Shown here piece after piece: positions 23,826 to 34,948 of a stretch of DNA of 64,000 bases (position 1 is its first letter; each line of letters opens with the position of its first letter). The stretch is taken from contig NC_087068.1 in the NCBI RefSeq assembly GCF_963678635.1, positions 52,848,213 to 52,912,212 of the forward strand, read 5' to 3'. The notes below the pieces were generated by a model that did not search any database, was not told the origin of the DNA, and saw only the letters and a list, made by a program, of their open reading frames with translations. Both the position numbers and the translations under genes were made by a program. Source of the DNA: Symsagittifera roscoffensis (taxonomy: Eukaryota > Xenacoelomorpha > Acoela > Convolutidae).

Positions 23826-24959
23826 GTTTTAAAACTTGCGAATTATACTGCGTAGTATTATGATTCCCATTTCAGTTTTTTGTATCTGCAATTAGAATAG
23901 TTTCTAGAAACACATTATTTCCTCGCGATGAAATGCTAATTAAAGAATTTTAAAAAGTCAAATAAATTCTTAATATTGCTTGAAATATACCCAGACCTGA
24001 TCCAGCAACCTGCCTTGAATCTAAATCCTTTTGCAAAACATCATCGAATAAATAATTGATTCAAATTACCTGCAGAAAATCTCTGGATTGAAAACAAAAC
24101 CAAAATGAAACAAGAGTATTTAAATATTTCAAATTACTTAAGATAACGCAAATCTCTTTAGTTTTGCCATTGCGCAATTGGGCGCCAAAAACGTCTCAAT
24201 TCTTTTAATTTTTCTTAGTGAAAACGTTATTGAAACTACGGGGAAGTGCTCATCGTCTTGATTCCCTGAACACCCAAACAGCCCCCTATGGACTTGATTA
24301 GCACAAAAGTTGTAGGTTGACTAAGAAGTTTTTAGAACCGCAGTTTTGGTGAAAAAAAATGAGCAGTGGGTTCGAGCGCTGAAAAGTCAGCCTAACGCAT
24401 ATCCTTTTTACTTATATCTGTTTTTTTTAGCTTGAATTAGGTCTTCAATCCCAACATCGACAATGAAATTTCATTCTTCTTCGGTAAACTATTCTTTTGT
24501 AAGGTTGAATCGATAAATGGAAACCAAAGTTTGCTCAAAACAAAAAAAAAACTCAAAATAGGGGAAAAACGAATGGGAAAAATCCAAGAAGTGTAGATAA
24601 ACTGAACAAACTTTTTGCGAAAGCTTTGGTTTCCATTAGCTTTGGTTTCCAATTTTTCAGACACCAGTATAAACGAAGCTGACAATTTTAAATTCAGTCA
24701 TGACAACAATTTTTTAGACAAAATCGGCCGTCAAAATATTTTCAACAACTTAAACTATTTTTTTCGAAAGCTAATAAAATTAATTTCAAAAATGACAATT
24801 TTTTCAGAAAAGTTGGCCGTAAAGATTTTTCAAAAAAATAGAAGATATTTATTCTATCTGTAATTTTTCAATAAAATTTTTAAACCATGCACCATTAGAA
24901 GTTTGGAGCGATTTGCTTAACTGTGTTTAGTTTGTGATGAAAAATTTTTCTCATCTGAG

Positions 24960-25665
24960 CCCAAAATGTCAGGGTATTTCCTTTTTACAAAATGGGTTCT
25001 AGGCGAGAACAAATATTTTGAGCCTTTTGAAATTAAATTTTCCGATTTTTTCATTCCAAAAAACAGTGTAAGTTTTAAAATCAAACAAGCAACGTCAAAC
25101 CCATTGTTTTAGTAACAGAATTTCTTAATGAGGCACTTGACAGAGCAAAATCTCTCACTGCTCGTTTATAGATTTATAAAAATTTTGATTCGACTCAGTA
25201 GATCACGCAGTTTTAATTCACAATTGTTATTGTGTTATACTTTGCAAGGATCTACGCTTGTACTACTGAATCATATAAGCAAAAAGAAACATATTGTGTC
25301 ATTTTTAACCAGAAGGTTCAGAAAACGTTTTTCTTTCTCTTATAAGCTAGCTAACCACTGTTTGTGAATAAATCGAAATTAAAATGTTTGCCGATGAAAG
25401 GAATATCTATGTCAGAGAAGACTTCGATAAAATTTGTAGTTTTTTAAGGAAAAAAAGTATTAAAAAAGAAGACGAAAAAATGGTTTAAATGATGCTAAAA
25501 AAGTTTGCGAAACAATTTCAAACAGAATAGGTTAAACAGCTTTTAAAATAAAACTAATCAAGAAAAAACAACAACAATTAAGTACTGAGGCATTCATTTA
25601 GATCATAAATTGAACTTTGAAACCCACATAGTTGAGCGTACCAAAAAGTTTTTTAACGAGGTACC
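24960..25665 (+). pseudogene. LINE reverse-transcriptase remnant, second copy
   Basis: Parallels 20580-21265: a TTTTTACAAAATGGGTTCTAGGC block, the LRGPTL-like piece, FADE at about 25388 (degenerate FADD active site) and GIHLDHKLNFETHIVE at about 25590-25640. Stops and indels leave no usable frame. Confidence 0.55.
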
Positions 25666-26039
25666 TTAGTACCCTTAAAAGCCAAGTCGAAAAAAAAACA
25701 TTTACTTTTCCCAAAAAACCCGTACACAAGTAGTTCGGAGAGCAGCAAGTTTGGATTCCGTGACCTCCCAAAATTTCTAAGAGCGCGCTTGGATTCTAAC
25801 TAAAAGAAAATTTTTCACGGATGGGGGTACGAGCACCAAAAACATAGCTTAATTGTGTCAATTTAAAATCTAAAAATGAGAAACTAACTTCCAACAATAT
25901 TCTACGAAAAATAGTATGGATTTAAAGATTAAAATCACAACGTAAGTTGTTGCAGTAACTGGATATTGACAGAAAAAACTCCAACTGCTTAGTTATAGAT
26001 ATTTAAATGTTTTTTTGGATAATGTATATCGAAAAAAAA

Positions 26040-26485
26040 ACTACTCAACAAATGGTATTATTATACCTGCGAGGACCTTAGTTTGAGCAAATGAAGGAAA
26101 CAGTACAAAATATGTCATTTTCATCCAAAGGTTCAGCTTTCAAGACAACTAAAACGGAGTGCCTCAGAGCTCTGTTCTGGAACCACCTTCGTTTCTCATT
26201 CCTATAAACTATATATCTACTGTTAAATTTTAAAATTATTAACAGGGATATCCGATGATAAGCATTTTTCGGCAAAGATGATCTGAGTAAATTTTGTTCC
26301 GATTTAGCGAAGAAAAAATATAATCCATTTTCGAAAATAATCTGATTTTAAAAAATGGTGAGAGACTTTGCATAAAATTTTCAATCAAAGTGATTCGAAG
26401 GCTCCAAGTCAACCGAACAATTAAAAACTTGGAAACTTCTTTAGATAACAAACTGCACATTGAAACCCACAAAGTTGAGTTTCAA
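26040..26485 (+). pseudogene. LINE reverse-transcriptase remnant with the VPQGSVLGP-type box
   Basis: At 26159 the plus strand reads VPQSSVLEPPSFLIPINYIS, corresponding to the LINE motif GVPQGSVLGPLLFLIYIND. About 30 codons on comes ISDDKHFSAK (degenerate F/YADD). At about 26430-26480 there is LETSLDNKLHIETH (LGxxIDxxLxWxxH). It is frame-broken. A third related copy, better preserved around the fingers-palm boundary than the copies at 20.6 and 25 kb. Confidence 0.6.
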
Positions 26486-27089
26486 ACAGGTTGAAAGTGT
26501 TAAAAACAAAAATATAATGTTTAAATTGTTCTGTTAACAAGGTATTTTAGAAAAAAAATTAGAATAGACATTCAGAAAAGTGAAAACAGAAATTTTTGCA
26601 AAACAGAAAACTTAGAACAAAAATCACTCAAAAGGTAAAAGTCTATTCAGAGAACGAAAAGTAAGTGTAAATTCTATTTTGCTGAAGATCAATTTCATCG
26701 ATAAATACTCATAAACAAAATTTCAAAATGATTCGATATGAATATATAGTGCCGTCTATGTTATGTTTAACGCCCAGATCAAAGATTAAGCGATTATTTA
26801 GCATAAAAGAGTCAAAATCTAAACTTAAGAACAAACACTTGAAAAAAATTATTAACTTATTTGTTGAACATGATGAGGTTTTAAATTTGGACAACAGAAA
26901 TGTGCGCTTGACCCTGACACGCACTTATAAGCTGTCAAAACCTATTCTCCGTCAACTTTAGCAAAATTATCAAGAAAATTAAAAATTGATGTTTTCCGTT
27001 AAAAACTTGGAACAGCTTTAGACAGCATATAACAGCATAGTGCTGAAAACGATTAAATTTTGTGGCTAACTAGATTCAACGTTTTATTT

Positions 27090-27330
27090 AATTTTTTGAG
27101 TCGTCTTGATATTCCACTTTTCTTACAAATGATAGACTTGCAGAGCAAAATGTTGAACTCGTTACCCGAATTTTGCGACAACGATATTTAAGACTGATAG
27201 ATCAATTGCAGGAGGAGACGTCACTCGGCAACTCAAAAGATCTCCTGATGCTCTCCCAAATTGAAGCTTGTTCAATTTATTTGTAATTTTCACCTTGATT
27301 TAAACAACTGATTCGAAAATGAATAAAAAT
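27090..27330 (+). pseudogene. Possible LINE 3' end
   Basis: A short plus-strand piece reads QSKMLNSLPEFCDND, resembling the WNSLPE segment of LINE polymerases. It is followed about 100 nt later by a short 3' region and A-rich sequence. Too short to be certain. Confidence 0.25.
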
Positions 27331-27699
27331 TATTACACAGAGGCCAAGCGGAGCTATACATCATTTGCTATAAACCACAAATATAAAAAATATATATATA
27401 GACAAAAACTGAGAAAAAAAGGTAAACATTAGTTCTACTACAAAATTTTGTATGTCTCGATTAAATTTCATTTTAGACATTCATGCCTGTTGTGATTTCT
27501 TTTAGTATCTTAGATGACCTTCGGTATTTAATTAATACCTGTTAACCAATTTAGTTACGACCATTGGTCGATATGATCGGAAGATCAGTTGTTCTTTTAA
27601 CGTTCTTAATTCAAAAACTTCCTTTTAATAGTTTTAGTCTTTTTAAGTTTATGTACAGTAATTGTACATATAGAGACATAGAATTAGAATAGTTTATTG

Positions 27700-27709
27700 T
27701 GGCGCAGTC
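27700..27709 (+). promoter_or_regulatory. Primer-binding site candidate (tRNA-Ser type)
   Basis: TGGCGCAGTC is complementary to the CCA-terminated 3' end of serine tRNAs whose acceptor stem ends GACTGCG. The next bases (AAATGATTCGAACG) resemble the T-arm only loosely. It stands immediately 5' of the gag region, as expected. Confidence 0.55.
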
Positions 27710-27764
27710 AAATGATTCGAACGTGCGTGGAATTCCCCCTTTTTGGCCTAACCATACACTGAAG

Positions 27765-28810
27765 CCACCGCATGCCTGGACCTAATGGAGTGACCAATTT
27801 CAATATGCGATCATTGCGAAAGAAAATCTGGATTTAGAGAGTCTGCATGGACCAGAGATACCAGAGACGCAAATTCCAATCTTGGAACAAGCAACAGGCA
27901 GCGAGTCGGACGCGGAAAAAGCCAACAGAGAGAGCAGGAACAAAAACGCGATGAAACAGTATGAATCCGCCGAAGAAAAGCGGATCAACGAAGAAAAGAG
28001 GAAATTTAATGGTATGAGTCGAACGGAGGCGGATCAATTTTATTTCTAGCCTTAGAGAGCGAAGGAAAAAGAGTTTTTACACAAAAGAACTCGAGAGTCA
28101 AGATTCTAGCAATATCGTTCTCCGAGTTCTGGACTCTACTAGTCGCAGCATTTAACAAACCGCCCAACACTACGTTCGAAACATATAAATTATTAAATCG
28201 AAAGCAGAAAGACCGCGAGTCGTACGAACAATTCTGGGGAGCACTGACGGACCTGGCCAGCACGTGCAACATCAAGGAATCTGATGAGGCGGAATGGATA
28301 AGGGACATCTTCATCTGCAATATGAAGAACACAGATACCCAGAGCAAGCTACTATCAGCAACCATAAGCCCGTCGGACGCACTTAATCAAGCCCTAATCG
28401 ACGAAAAGGGATGTTTTAACCACGAGAAACTGACAAATATGTCACGGATGTCGACCAACTGGACAACTTTTAAATCTTTTAATAATCACAATCAGATCAA
28501 AAAGGAACCGAGCCTAAACATCGAACGGAGTAACTCGTGCATGAAATGCGGGAATACATTTACGAAAGGGCACTTAAACGTCTGCCCAGCGAAAGGACAT
28601 AACCTGTAAAAATTGTAATTATAGAGGACACTTCGCCAAATTGTGTAAATCACGTAAATCACCAACTGTAAATACTGTATCAGATAATTATGTAAATACC
28701 GAGAATTGTACATACACATCTCCGGAAAACTCGTGGATGGAAGACCAAGAATTGTGCGATGTTATAAATGCGTGGAACGAGTACGGACAGAGTGAAGATG
28801 ACCTGTGTGT
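27765..28810 (+). pseudogene. Ty3/gypsy gag remnant with two zinc knuckles
   Basis: Gag is spread over three frames. The first (to the TAG near 28048) includes WSDQFQYAI and a Glu/Lys-rich helix (QYESAEEKRINEEKR) and has a TAA at 27783-27785. The second has FETYKLLNRKQKDRESYEQF and FICNMKN to a stop at about 28609. The third completes the nucleocapsid. Knuckle 1 is CMKCGNTFTKGHLNVC and knuckle 2 is CKNCNYRGHFAKLC (CX2CX4HX4C). Gag would assemble particles and bind RNA; this copy is broken by at least two frameshifts and two stops. Confidence 0.75.
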
Positions 28811-29010
28811 TGAGCGTTAGAACTATTTACGACAAAAACGGTCTCGAAACAAAGAAACTCCTGAACCTAGGCATCGGCTGGGATATGATTGTAAATATGA
28901 ACATACGTGTAGATTCAGCAAGCCCTGTAAGTTTTTTAAAACAGAATGTCTACACGAAATTAAACTGAGATACCCGAACCTCAAGATACACCAAGTGGAG
29001 AAAAGAATAA
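28810..29010 (+). pseudogene. Retroviral-type aspartic protease remnant
   Basis: It follows the second zinc knuckle. The active-site region reads RVDSASPVSFL, where functional enzymes have D-T/S-G. Gly is replaced by Ala and the reading frame is disrupted by a TAG at 28818-28820. The following residues (KLRYPNLKIHQVE) are typical of the protease-RT linker in this lineage. Confidence 0.55.
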
Positions 29011-30608
29011 AAGACCTATACTGCGGATTCACCAACGAAACGATCAATATCTTGGGAAAAATAATTGTCAGAACACAGTCCAATGGGTGGATCAGCGAAG
29101 ATACCCCGTTCTTCATAACCTGCGGACACGAGCAAAACCTTCTGGGGAACGACAATTTACCCAAGCTGGGCATAGAAATAACACAGAGGAAATGCCCCCA
29201 ACCAATCTGCTTGGTCAATCAACCCACACTCGAGAGTGAGTACAAAAATTTACCTTCTTTATCTGACAAGATTTTTAACGAGTTCAAAGATCTATTCACT
29301 AGAGTGGGGAAAAAATCCAACGACCGAAAGGTAACTCATTTCCACTCACCTTTTAAACCAATACAGTCCAAAGGGAGAAGAGTCCCACTCCATTTACTCG
29401 CGGGAGTGAACGAAGAATTGAAAAGAATGGAAACAGAAGGTCACATAATAAAACTAGAGAAATGCGACGTAGATTGTTTTATCAGCCCAATTGTAATTAC
29501 TCGGAAAAAGGATACTTCGATAAAACCGGCGTAAGACTCCAAGTTATTAAACAATCAAATTTTTAAAAATAAGTATTAAATGTCGAACATCCATGAACTG
29601 ATTGATAACGTGGCTCTTCAAATTTCAGAAAAATCCAACGGGCGAGTTTGGTTTAGTAATCCAGACCTGAAAAAAGCTTATAGTCAACTTAAACTATGCG
29701 AACAAACAAGTAAACAGTGCAATTTTAGCATAGTAGGCGGTGAAACTACCGGAACGTATCGATTTTTAACGGGATTTTATGGATTGGCAGATATTCCTAA
29801 TGAATTCCAACGGGTCATGGACTAACTGTTGAAAAATATCCCTTTCATAAATTGCTACAAAGATGACATCCTGGTAGCCTCGCGTGGATCCTTGGAAGAA
29901 CACAAATCAATAGTGTATAAAATTTTATCAATATTAGATAAGAATAACATGGCAGTTAAATGGGGGAAATGCGCATTTTTTAAATCTGACATCAAATGGC
30001 TTGGCTTCAAAATCTCCGGCGATGGAGTACGACCGTTGGTCGGTAAAGCAGACGCAATAAAAAATTTGCCAACACCGAAGAATATTTCCGAACTACGTTC
30101 TTTTTTCGGCTCGATAAACCAATACGTAAAATTCGTTCGTAACTTATCGACTTTAAGTTCCCCCTTTCGACCTCTACTAAACAAAAAATCGGTCTACAAA
30201 TGGGACATTAACCATTCCATAGCGTTTGAGAAGTTAAAAGTGGAAATTGTAAATATCACAGAAAACAGCCACTTCGATATAAAAGAGAAGACAAGACTAA
30301 AAACGGATGCTTCACATAACGGACTAGGGGCGACCCTAGAAGAATTACAGGACGACCAGTGGAAAACAATCGCGTTTGCATCCAGATTTTTAAACAACCA
30401 TGAAATGAAATATTCTACCAACGAATTGGAGTTGTTGGGAGTCGTATGGGCAACAGAATATTTTAGAAACTACCTGTACGGAACAGAATTTCAAATAGTA
30501 ACATACCATAAAGCATTACTATCAGCACTTTCGGCAAATCATGGAAACAAAACGATGCATAGTCGATTGACCCGTTGGGTAAACAGATTTTTTACCATTC
30601 AATTTTAA
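28995..30608 (+). pseudogene. Reverse transcriptase and RNase H remnant
   Basis: A single frame of 1.6 kb, interrupted only by three TAA codons (29532, 29577, 29823) and no indel. RT landmarks are CDVDCFISPIVITRKKD, VWFSNPDLKKAYSQLKL, FLTGFYGLADIPNEFQRVM and CYKDDILVASRG (the YxDD active site, with Lys at x). Next are KCAFF, LGFKISGDGVRP, RSFFGSINQYVKFV and PLLNKKS, then the RNase H start LKTDASHNGLGATLEE and FLNNHEMKYSTNELELLGVV. The RNase H catalytic TDH is TYH here (IVTYHKAL), which loses a catalytic Asp. A frameshift follows 30590. A further TAG at 30667 precedes the IN region. Confidence 0.9.
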
Positions 30609-31059
30609 ATTTTCGCATTTACCAGGAAAGGACATGGGCTTTACAGACCTTTTATCTAGACTTCCTTAGGGCAAAGCCCTTCCAATTTCCCATTATGACG
30701 ACGAATTTGTGGTCGCTTCAATCGACAAAATTCAGAACATTTTTTGAATAAACATTATTCTTAAATAGTTACTGTAAATACTGTAGATAGATCAGCGATC
30801 GCTGTAAATACTACAATCTCGTCGGGAAACGAAACTTCAAGCGACGTGATTGGTCAGAATCGGTTGAATAGCTCTTTAGCTTTACTTAATCTCAAGATTT
30901 TTGCTGCTGTCATATCTTGTATCGCTCAATCGATCAAAATTTGTCACAATCAACATTCTCGGACAGAAAATTGCACTACAAATTGCCAACTTGTCGATAA
31001 TTCGAAATTTAATTTTAAAAGTATTACCTTTACGGACAAAGTCCTTTTACATTTTCTAT

Positions 31060-32110
31060 TACTAAACAGACAATTTATACCATCTAGCAAGAAACGACTA
31101 GAACTCCCAATGGATAAAGTGAATGAAACTCTACTGATCATCCCTGAAGAACATAATATCGCCCTCAAACTCAGAGACGATCGACTTCCACCCGACCACG
31201 CAGACCTCGTAAGAAGATACAAGGCTGACCTAATTTTACCAATTTCCCCGATTCGCCCGGAAAACCACTGCTCAAAGAAATTGCTTCAGATTATAACCAG
31301 GGAAGACAAGGGGCTGTGAGACTTATTTGAGACGATAAAGAGGAATCGACAAATGGGCATACACGGAGCATACATGAAAAATTATGCGAAAGATCTTCAC
31401 GTTAAGGACGAGCTACTTTTCCTAGATAATAAATTAGTCGTCCCAACTACTATCAGGGGAACTTTTAATTCGATGCTACATGAGACTCATCCAGGACAAT
31501 TTGGGATGAAATCCTTTGCCGAATACTTGTGGTGGCCGCTCATTTATCGGGAAATTTACCATCACGGGAGAACATGTAGCCAATGTCCAAAAGCTGGTAA
31601 GAACATTAAAGTGTTACTAGGCACCCATAAAATTTCGAAACTCCCGACGTTGACATTCGCGAACGTAGAAATTAATCTGGACTTTGCGGGACCGTTGGAC
31701 GCGTTCTGGGGGTAACAATAAAAACATCCTTCTTTGCATTGACCCTTATGCAAAGTTTCCTTCGGCCAAGATTGTTAACAACACTTTTACGAGAAATGTA
31801 ATTTCATTTTTAAAGGATTACTGTCACCTACAAGGATTCCCAAGAAAAATTAGAGTCGACCATGGGTCATGCTTCTTATCACATGATTTTAAAAACTTCT
31901 GCGATAAATTTAATATGGAAATTATTTTCTGCACAGTCGGCGACCACAGATCCAATGGGCTAGTGGAAAGATTAGTGTACACAATTAAATCGAAACTACT
32001 GGCAATGTCCTTCGAAATATTCAAGCCGTTACTAAATGAGTCGATCGAGAAAATCAATTGGAACTTGAGAATCTCGAAGCAATCCGCGATCGGCTGTACA
32101 CCTTTTTAAA
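31060..32110 (+). pseudogene. Integrase remnant
   Basis: The HHCC zinc domain reads LHETHPGQFGMKSF...CSQC (about 31480-31585). The catalytic core follows: LDFAGPL (first Asp, about 31678), a frameshift at about 31710, CIDPYAKFPSAKIV, RVDHGSCFLSHDF (second Asp) and RSNGLVERL (Glu) at about 31950. A TGA at 31317 breaks the upstream part. Only this gene copy's DDE residues appear intact, but the frame is broken twice. Confidence 0.85.
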
Positions 32111-33110
32111 AACATTTTGAAGAGTAGCGAACACTAGGTGGAAAAGACTTATGTCCGATATTGACCATTTAGATAAAGGGAAAGCTATAATGTCCAAGGA
32201 TTGGGCCACTAACTGGGAACTCCACGACGGGCTGAAGATGGATATCTGGACGAGGAAAAGGACAGCACGTCAGACCCAGAAGACAACCTGCCACTATCTA
32301 GGACTGTCACCCTAAATACAACCCCGGACGACATTAACCAAACTTCAGAACCTCTGGCAAAAAAAAACAGTAATGGGAGGTAACTTATATAGAAAGGTGT
32401 CTAACAGGAAAAATAGGGACCCATATTTTAACCTGGTTAAGAAGGATATCATCGATTCTTCAGAACACACCATAACCCTTGACAACGGTCACGTTTTACG
32501 TAAATCGGATCTGGCTATAAAAGGAAAAATACTCCCTGGGCCCAGAAAGATAATAGTGAATCAGACACCCACCGGGCATAAACTTGATACTCATTCGAGT
32601 TTAGCTGGGAAAAGGAAACTTTCTCCACCAAAGAAAGCTGTATCGACACTCGCTGGACATTCGGGTCAAGGCACCTAAAGAACGTCCAATACCAGAGCAG
32701 GGACTGGTGCACCGACGGTGAGTGCGGCCACTCAAGACTCTTCAAGAATCTCTTCAGGTTCATCTTCTTCCTTAAACCTAGATTCATGGGACGGGATAAT
32801 CGATGATTACTTCGACGATGTGACCAATAACAATATACCTCAAAGCCTTCATTCCGAATCTAACCAGGGCTTAAGTGTTACAGGTACCGTCGAATCTCAA
32901 CACCCGAGCTCAGAAAGGTCAGCGAACACCGACCCCCGGGAGATCGTTGTCATCCACGACTCGACCACGACAGAAGGATCGCAAGACAATCCAATACTGT
33001 TAGACAGTATTCTGGAGCATACGGACAGCCCGACGATAAAACCTCGAAATTCTAGACCACGCAGAAATGTGGGCCCCCACAATTTTACGAAAATCGCCGC
33101 TTTATAGACG
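32110..33110 (+). pseudogene. Integrase C-terminal tail and 3' end of pol
   Basis: Downstream of the core, two frames contain YRKVSNRKNRDPYFNLVKKD and ITLDNGHVLRKSDLAIKGKI. The latter is the GPY/chromo-like small beta-barrel region used for target binding. A Ser/Asp-rich low-complexity tail follows (32718-33107) and ends in a basic RPRRNVGP motif. Several frame changes. No env gene follows. Confidence 0.55.
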
Positions 33111-33714
33111 TGTTTGTAGAAAAAGACGACCCAGGGGTGTCACCTTCAGTGTTCTCCTCGTCACCCGACACTCATAGGACTACTTTCATGGTCACTTCAC
33201 CGTCCGACTTTTTGACACCACTAGCAGAGCACCTCCCCAACAAATTCTCGTTGCGGAAACGACGTTATCCTGGTCTTCAAAGAGCTCCCTCCCGACGGTC
33301 AGACCAGTAACCTCTCCTACGAAGACTCATTTCCACGAAAATTCCTTGAGCTCAAATGCAGCTTACCAGACCACGAAGGACCCCCTGCTAGAGGTGAACA
33401 ACTGTAGCGAGATCTCCTCGACTATAGATTCGGAGATGAGGGCTAAATTGGATGATTTTGACAACCAATTCAATTAATTTACATATCAAATAAACTGAAC
33501 AAAACAACCTTTATCCATATCTTACCGTCGGACTTTCAGTTTTACCTGTAGATACAATTGTACATAATATTGTACATGTTGTGGATTAGTTTCAATTTAG
33601 TTAGTCACTGTATCCTGTAAATGTTGTAATTCTGTATAGTCACCCCGTACATTGTACATTCTCTCTCAATTGTGGATTGTATTTTACTTCTGTTTATTTA
33701 CCTTCGTGGTGCAG

Positions 33715-33914
33715 NNNNNNNNNNNNNNNNNNNNNNNNNNNNNNNNNNNNNNNNNNNNNNNNNNNNNNNNNNNNNNNNNNNNNNNNNNNNNNNNNNNNNN
33801 NNNNNNNNNNNNNNNNNNNNNNNNNNNNNNNNNNNNNNNNNNNNNNNNNNNNNNNNNNNNNNNNNNNNNNNNNNNNNNNNNNNNNNNNNNNNNNNNNNNN
33901 NNNNNNNNNNNNNN
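33715..33914. other. Assembly gap (200 N)
   Basis: Exactly 200 undetermined bases, likely a placeholder length. It truncates the presumed 3' LTR of the Ty3/gypsy element. Frames drawn through it are meaningless. Confidence 0.99.
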
Positions 33915-34948
33915 GTTTATAGTGGTTATATGATTATGGTGTTATGATTAATCAAGATGTTATGGTTTTCATTCTTCGCAAATTGCAATCTTCGCAATCT
34001 AAACAAATTGGTTATGATCACTGAGCCAATAAATTGGTAGTTCGAGGTCCACTATCAACCCTATGCATCCTTGGAGGTGAATAAGGTTTATACAGCTCGA
34101 AAAAAGCCAAAAAAGTGTGATAGCTTTAGCTTGTGCAAATAGGAAACTTAAAGTTCGCCACTAGAATTATTTAAAAATTTTTTTTTTAAAGCTTCAATGA
34201 ATTTTCAGTTTTCTATCTAAGGGAAGGAATTTAACCGAAAAACCCCCATAGCTTTCACGCCTCAGCCAGTCTGAAAAAAATGTATGGCTAAGCATGCAAG
34301 GTTACAAATGTACCAAATGCGAGCTTGTAAAAAAGGGCTCTAATCAATTTGATTTGATGAACCCTTACAACAATGGGCATTTTTAAGTAGAAAGGAAGGA
34401 GTTGGGTGAGTTGCATTAATCACATAAACATTTCAAAATCCAGCTGCTTTTCTTATCACACTTCATATAATAGGGGTTCATATTGATTCTACCCATCCAA
34501 AACTGTTTATTTTGCCGGCGTCTTGTTTCAGTAAAGGGTGAGAACTCGTAAAATGCGACAATTTGTCACCGGCGACAATTTTTCATAAGGCACTGACAAG
34601 TAAAATATGCTCACTCCGCTTTGATACGCTGCGCTTACATTCGGAATTCGAAATTATCAATTTCTCAATTCTCAGTTGTCAAATTTTGCAAGGTTTCCTA
34701 GTTTAACAATATTACAGTTTGTTCAGTTAACTGTTTGTTTAGAAAAACGTATGACGCTGCGCTCGGGAAACTTTTGTTTGTTTAACAAGCGGCATCAATT
34801 AGAATGGCTATTTTTGACTTTTCATCTTCCTTCGACTTGAATTAATTAACTTGTCAGTGATTTGGGATCAATAAAAGCAAAATATTTTTCGGCATTGTTG
34901 AACAACTTCTTCTTTTTCGGCACTGATGTACTTCGGCATTGTTGTACT
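33915..34948. other. Intergenic region, no supported gene
   Basis: No motif-bearing frame. A GATACGCTGCGCTTAC block at 34619 recalls the family A end block. Nothing else recognised. Confidence 0.5.

Larger units (their letters stand above)
21585..25825. repeat. Tandem segmental duplication, unit 2
   Basis: Second copy of the block at 18830-21515. It is longer mainly because of about 1 kb at 23.9-24.93 kb with no counterpart in unit 1. That insert includes an inverted pair TGGAAACCAAAG (24518) / CTTTGGTTTCCA (24624). Confidence 0.6.
27700..33714 (+). mobile_element. Decayed Ty3/gypsy-type LTR retrotransposon
   Basis: On the plus strand the order is primer-binding site, gag, zinc knuckles, protease, RT, RNase H, integrase, C-terminal tail, which is the Ty3/gypsy order. 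A primer-binding-site candidate TGGCGCAGTC at 27700-27709 matches the 3' end expected for tRNA-Ser (complement of GACTGCGCCA). The 5' LTR should end just before it. The 3' LTR should lie in about 33480-33714, running into the assembly gap, but I could not align two LTR copies by eye. Every gene has stops or frameshifts, so it cannot move on its own. Confidence 0.85.

Noticed and set aside
27800-28365. Minus-strand frames of 62-119 codons
   Set aside because: They are shadows of the plus-strand gag, which carries the zinc knuckles and matches the element's order.
29532-29825. A non-standard genetic code (TAA read as Gln)
   Set aside because: Only some stops fall at places where Gln is expected, and the host-type frames (the Rab-like gene, gag) use ordinary stops and CAA/CAG for Gln.
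33652-33947. Three open frames of 81-93 codons around 33.65-33.95 kb
   Set aside because: They run through the 200-N gap and have no real sequence content.
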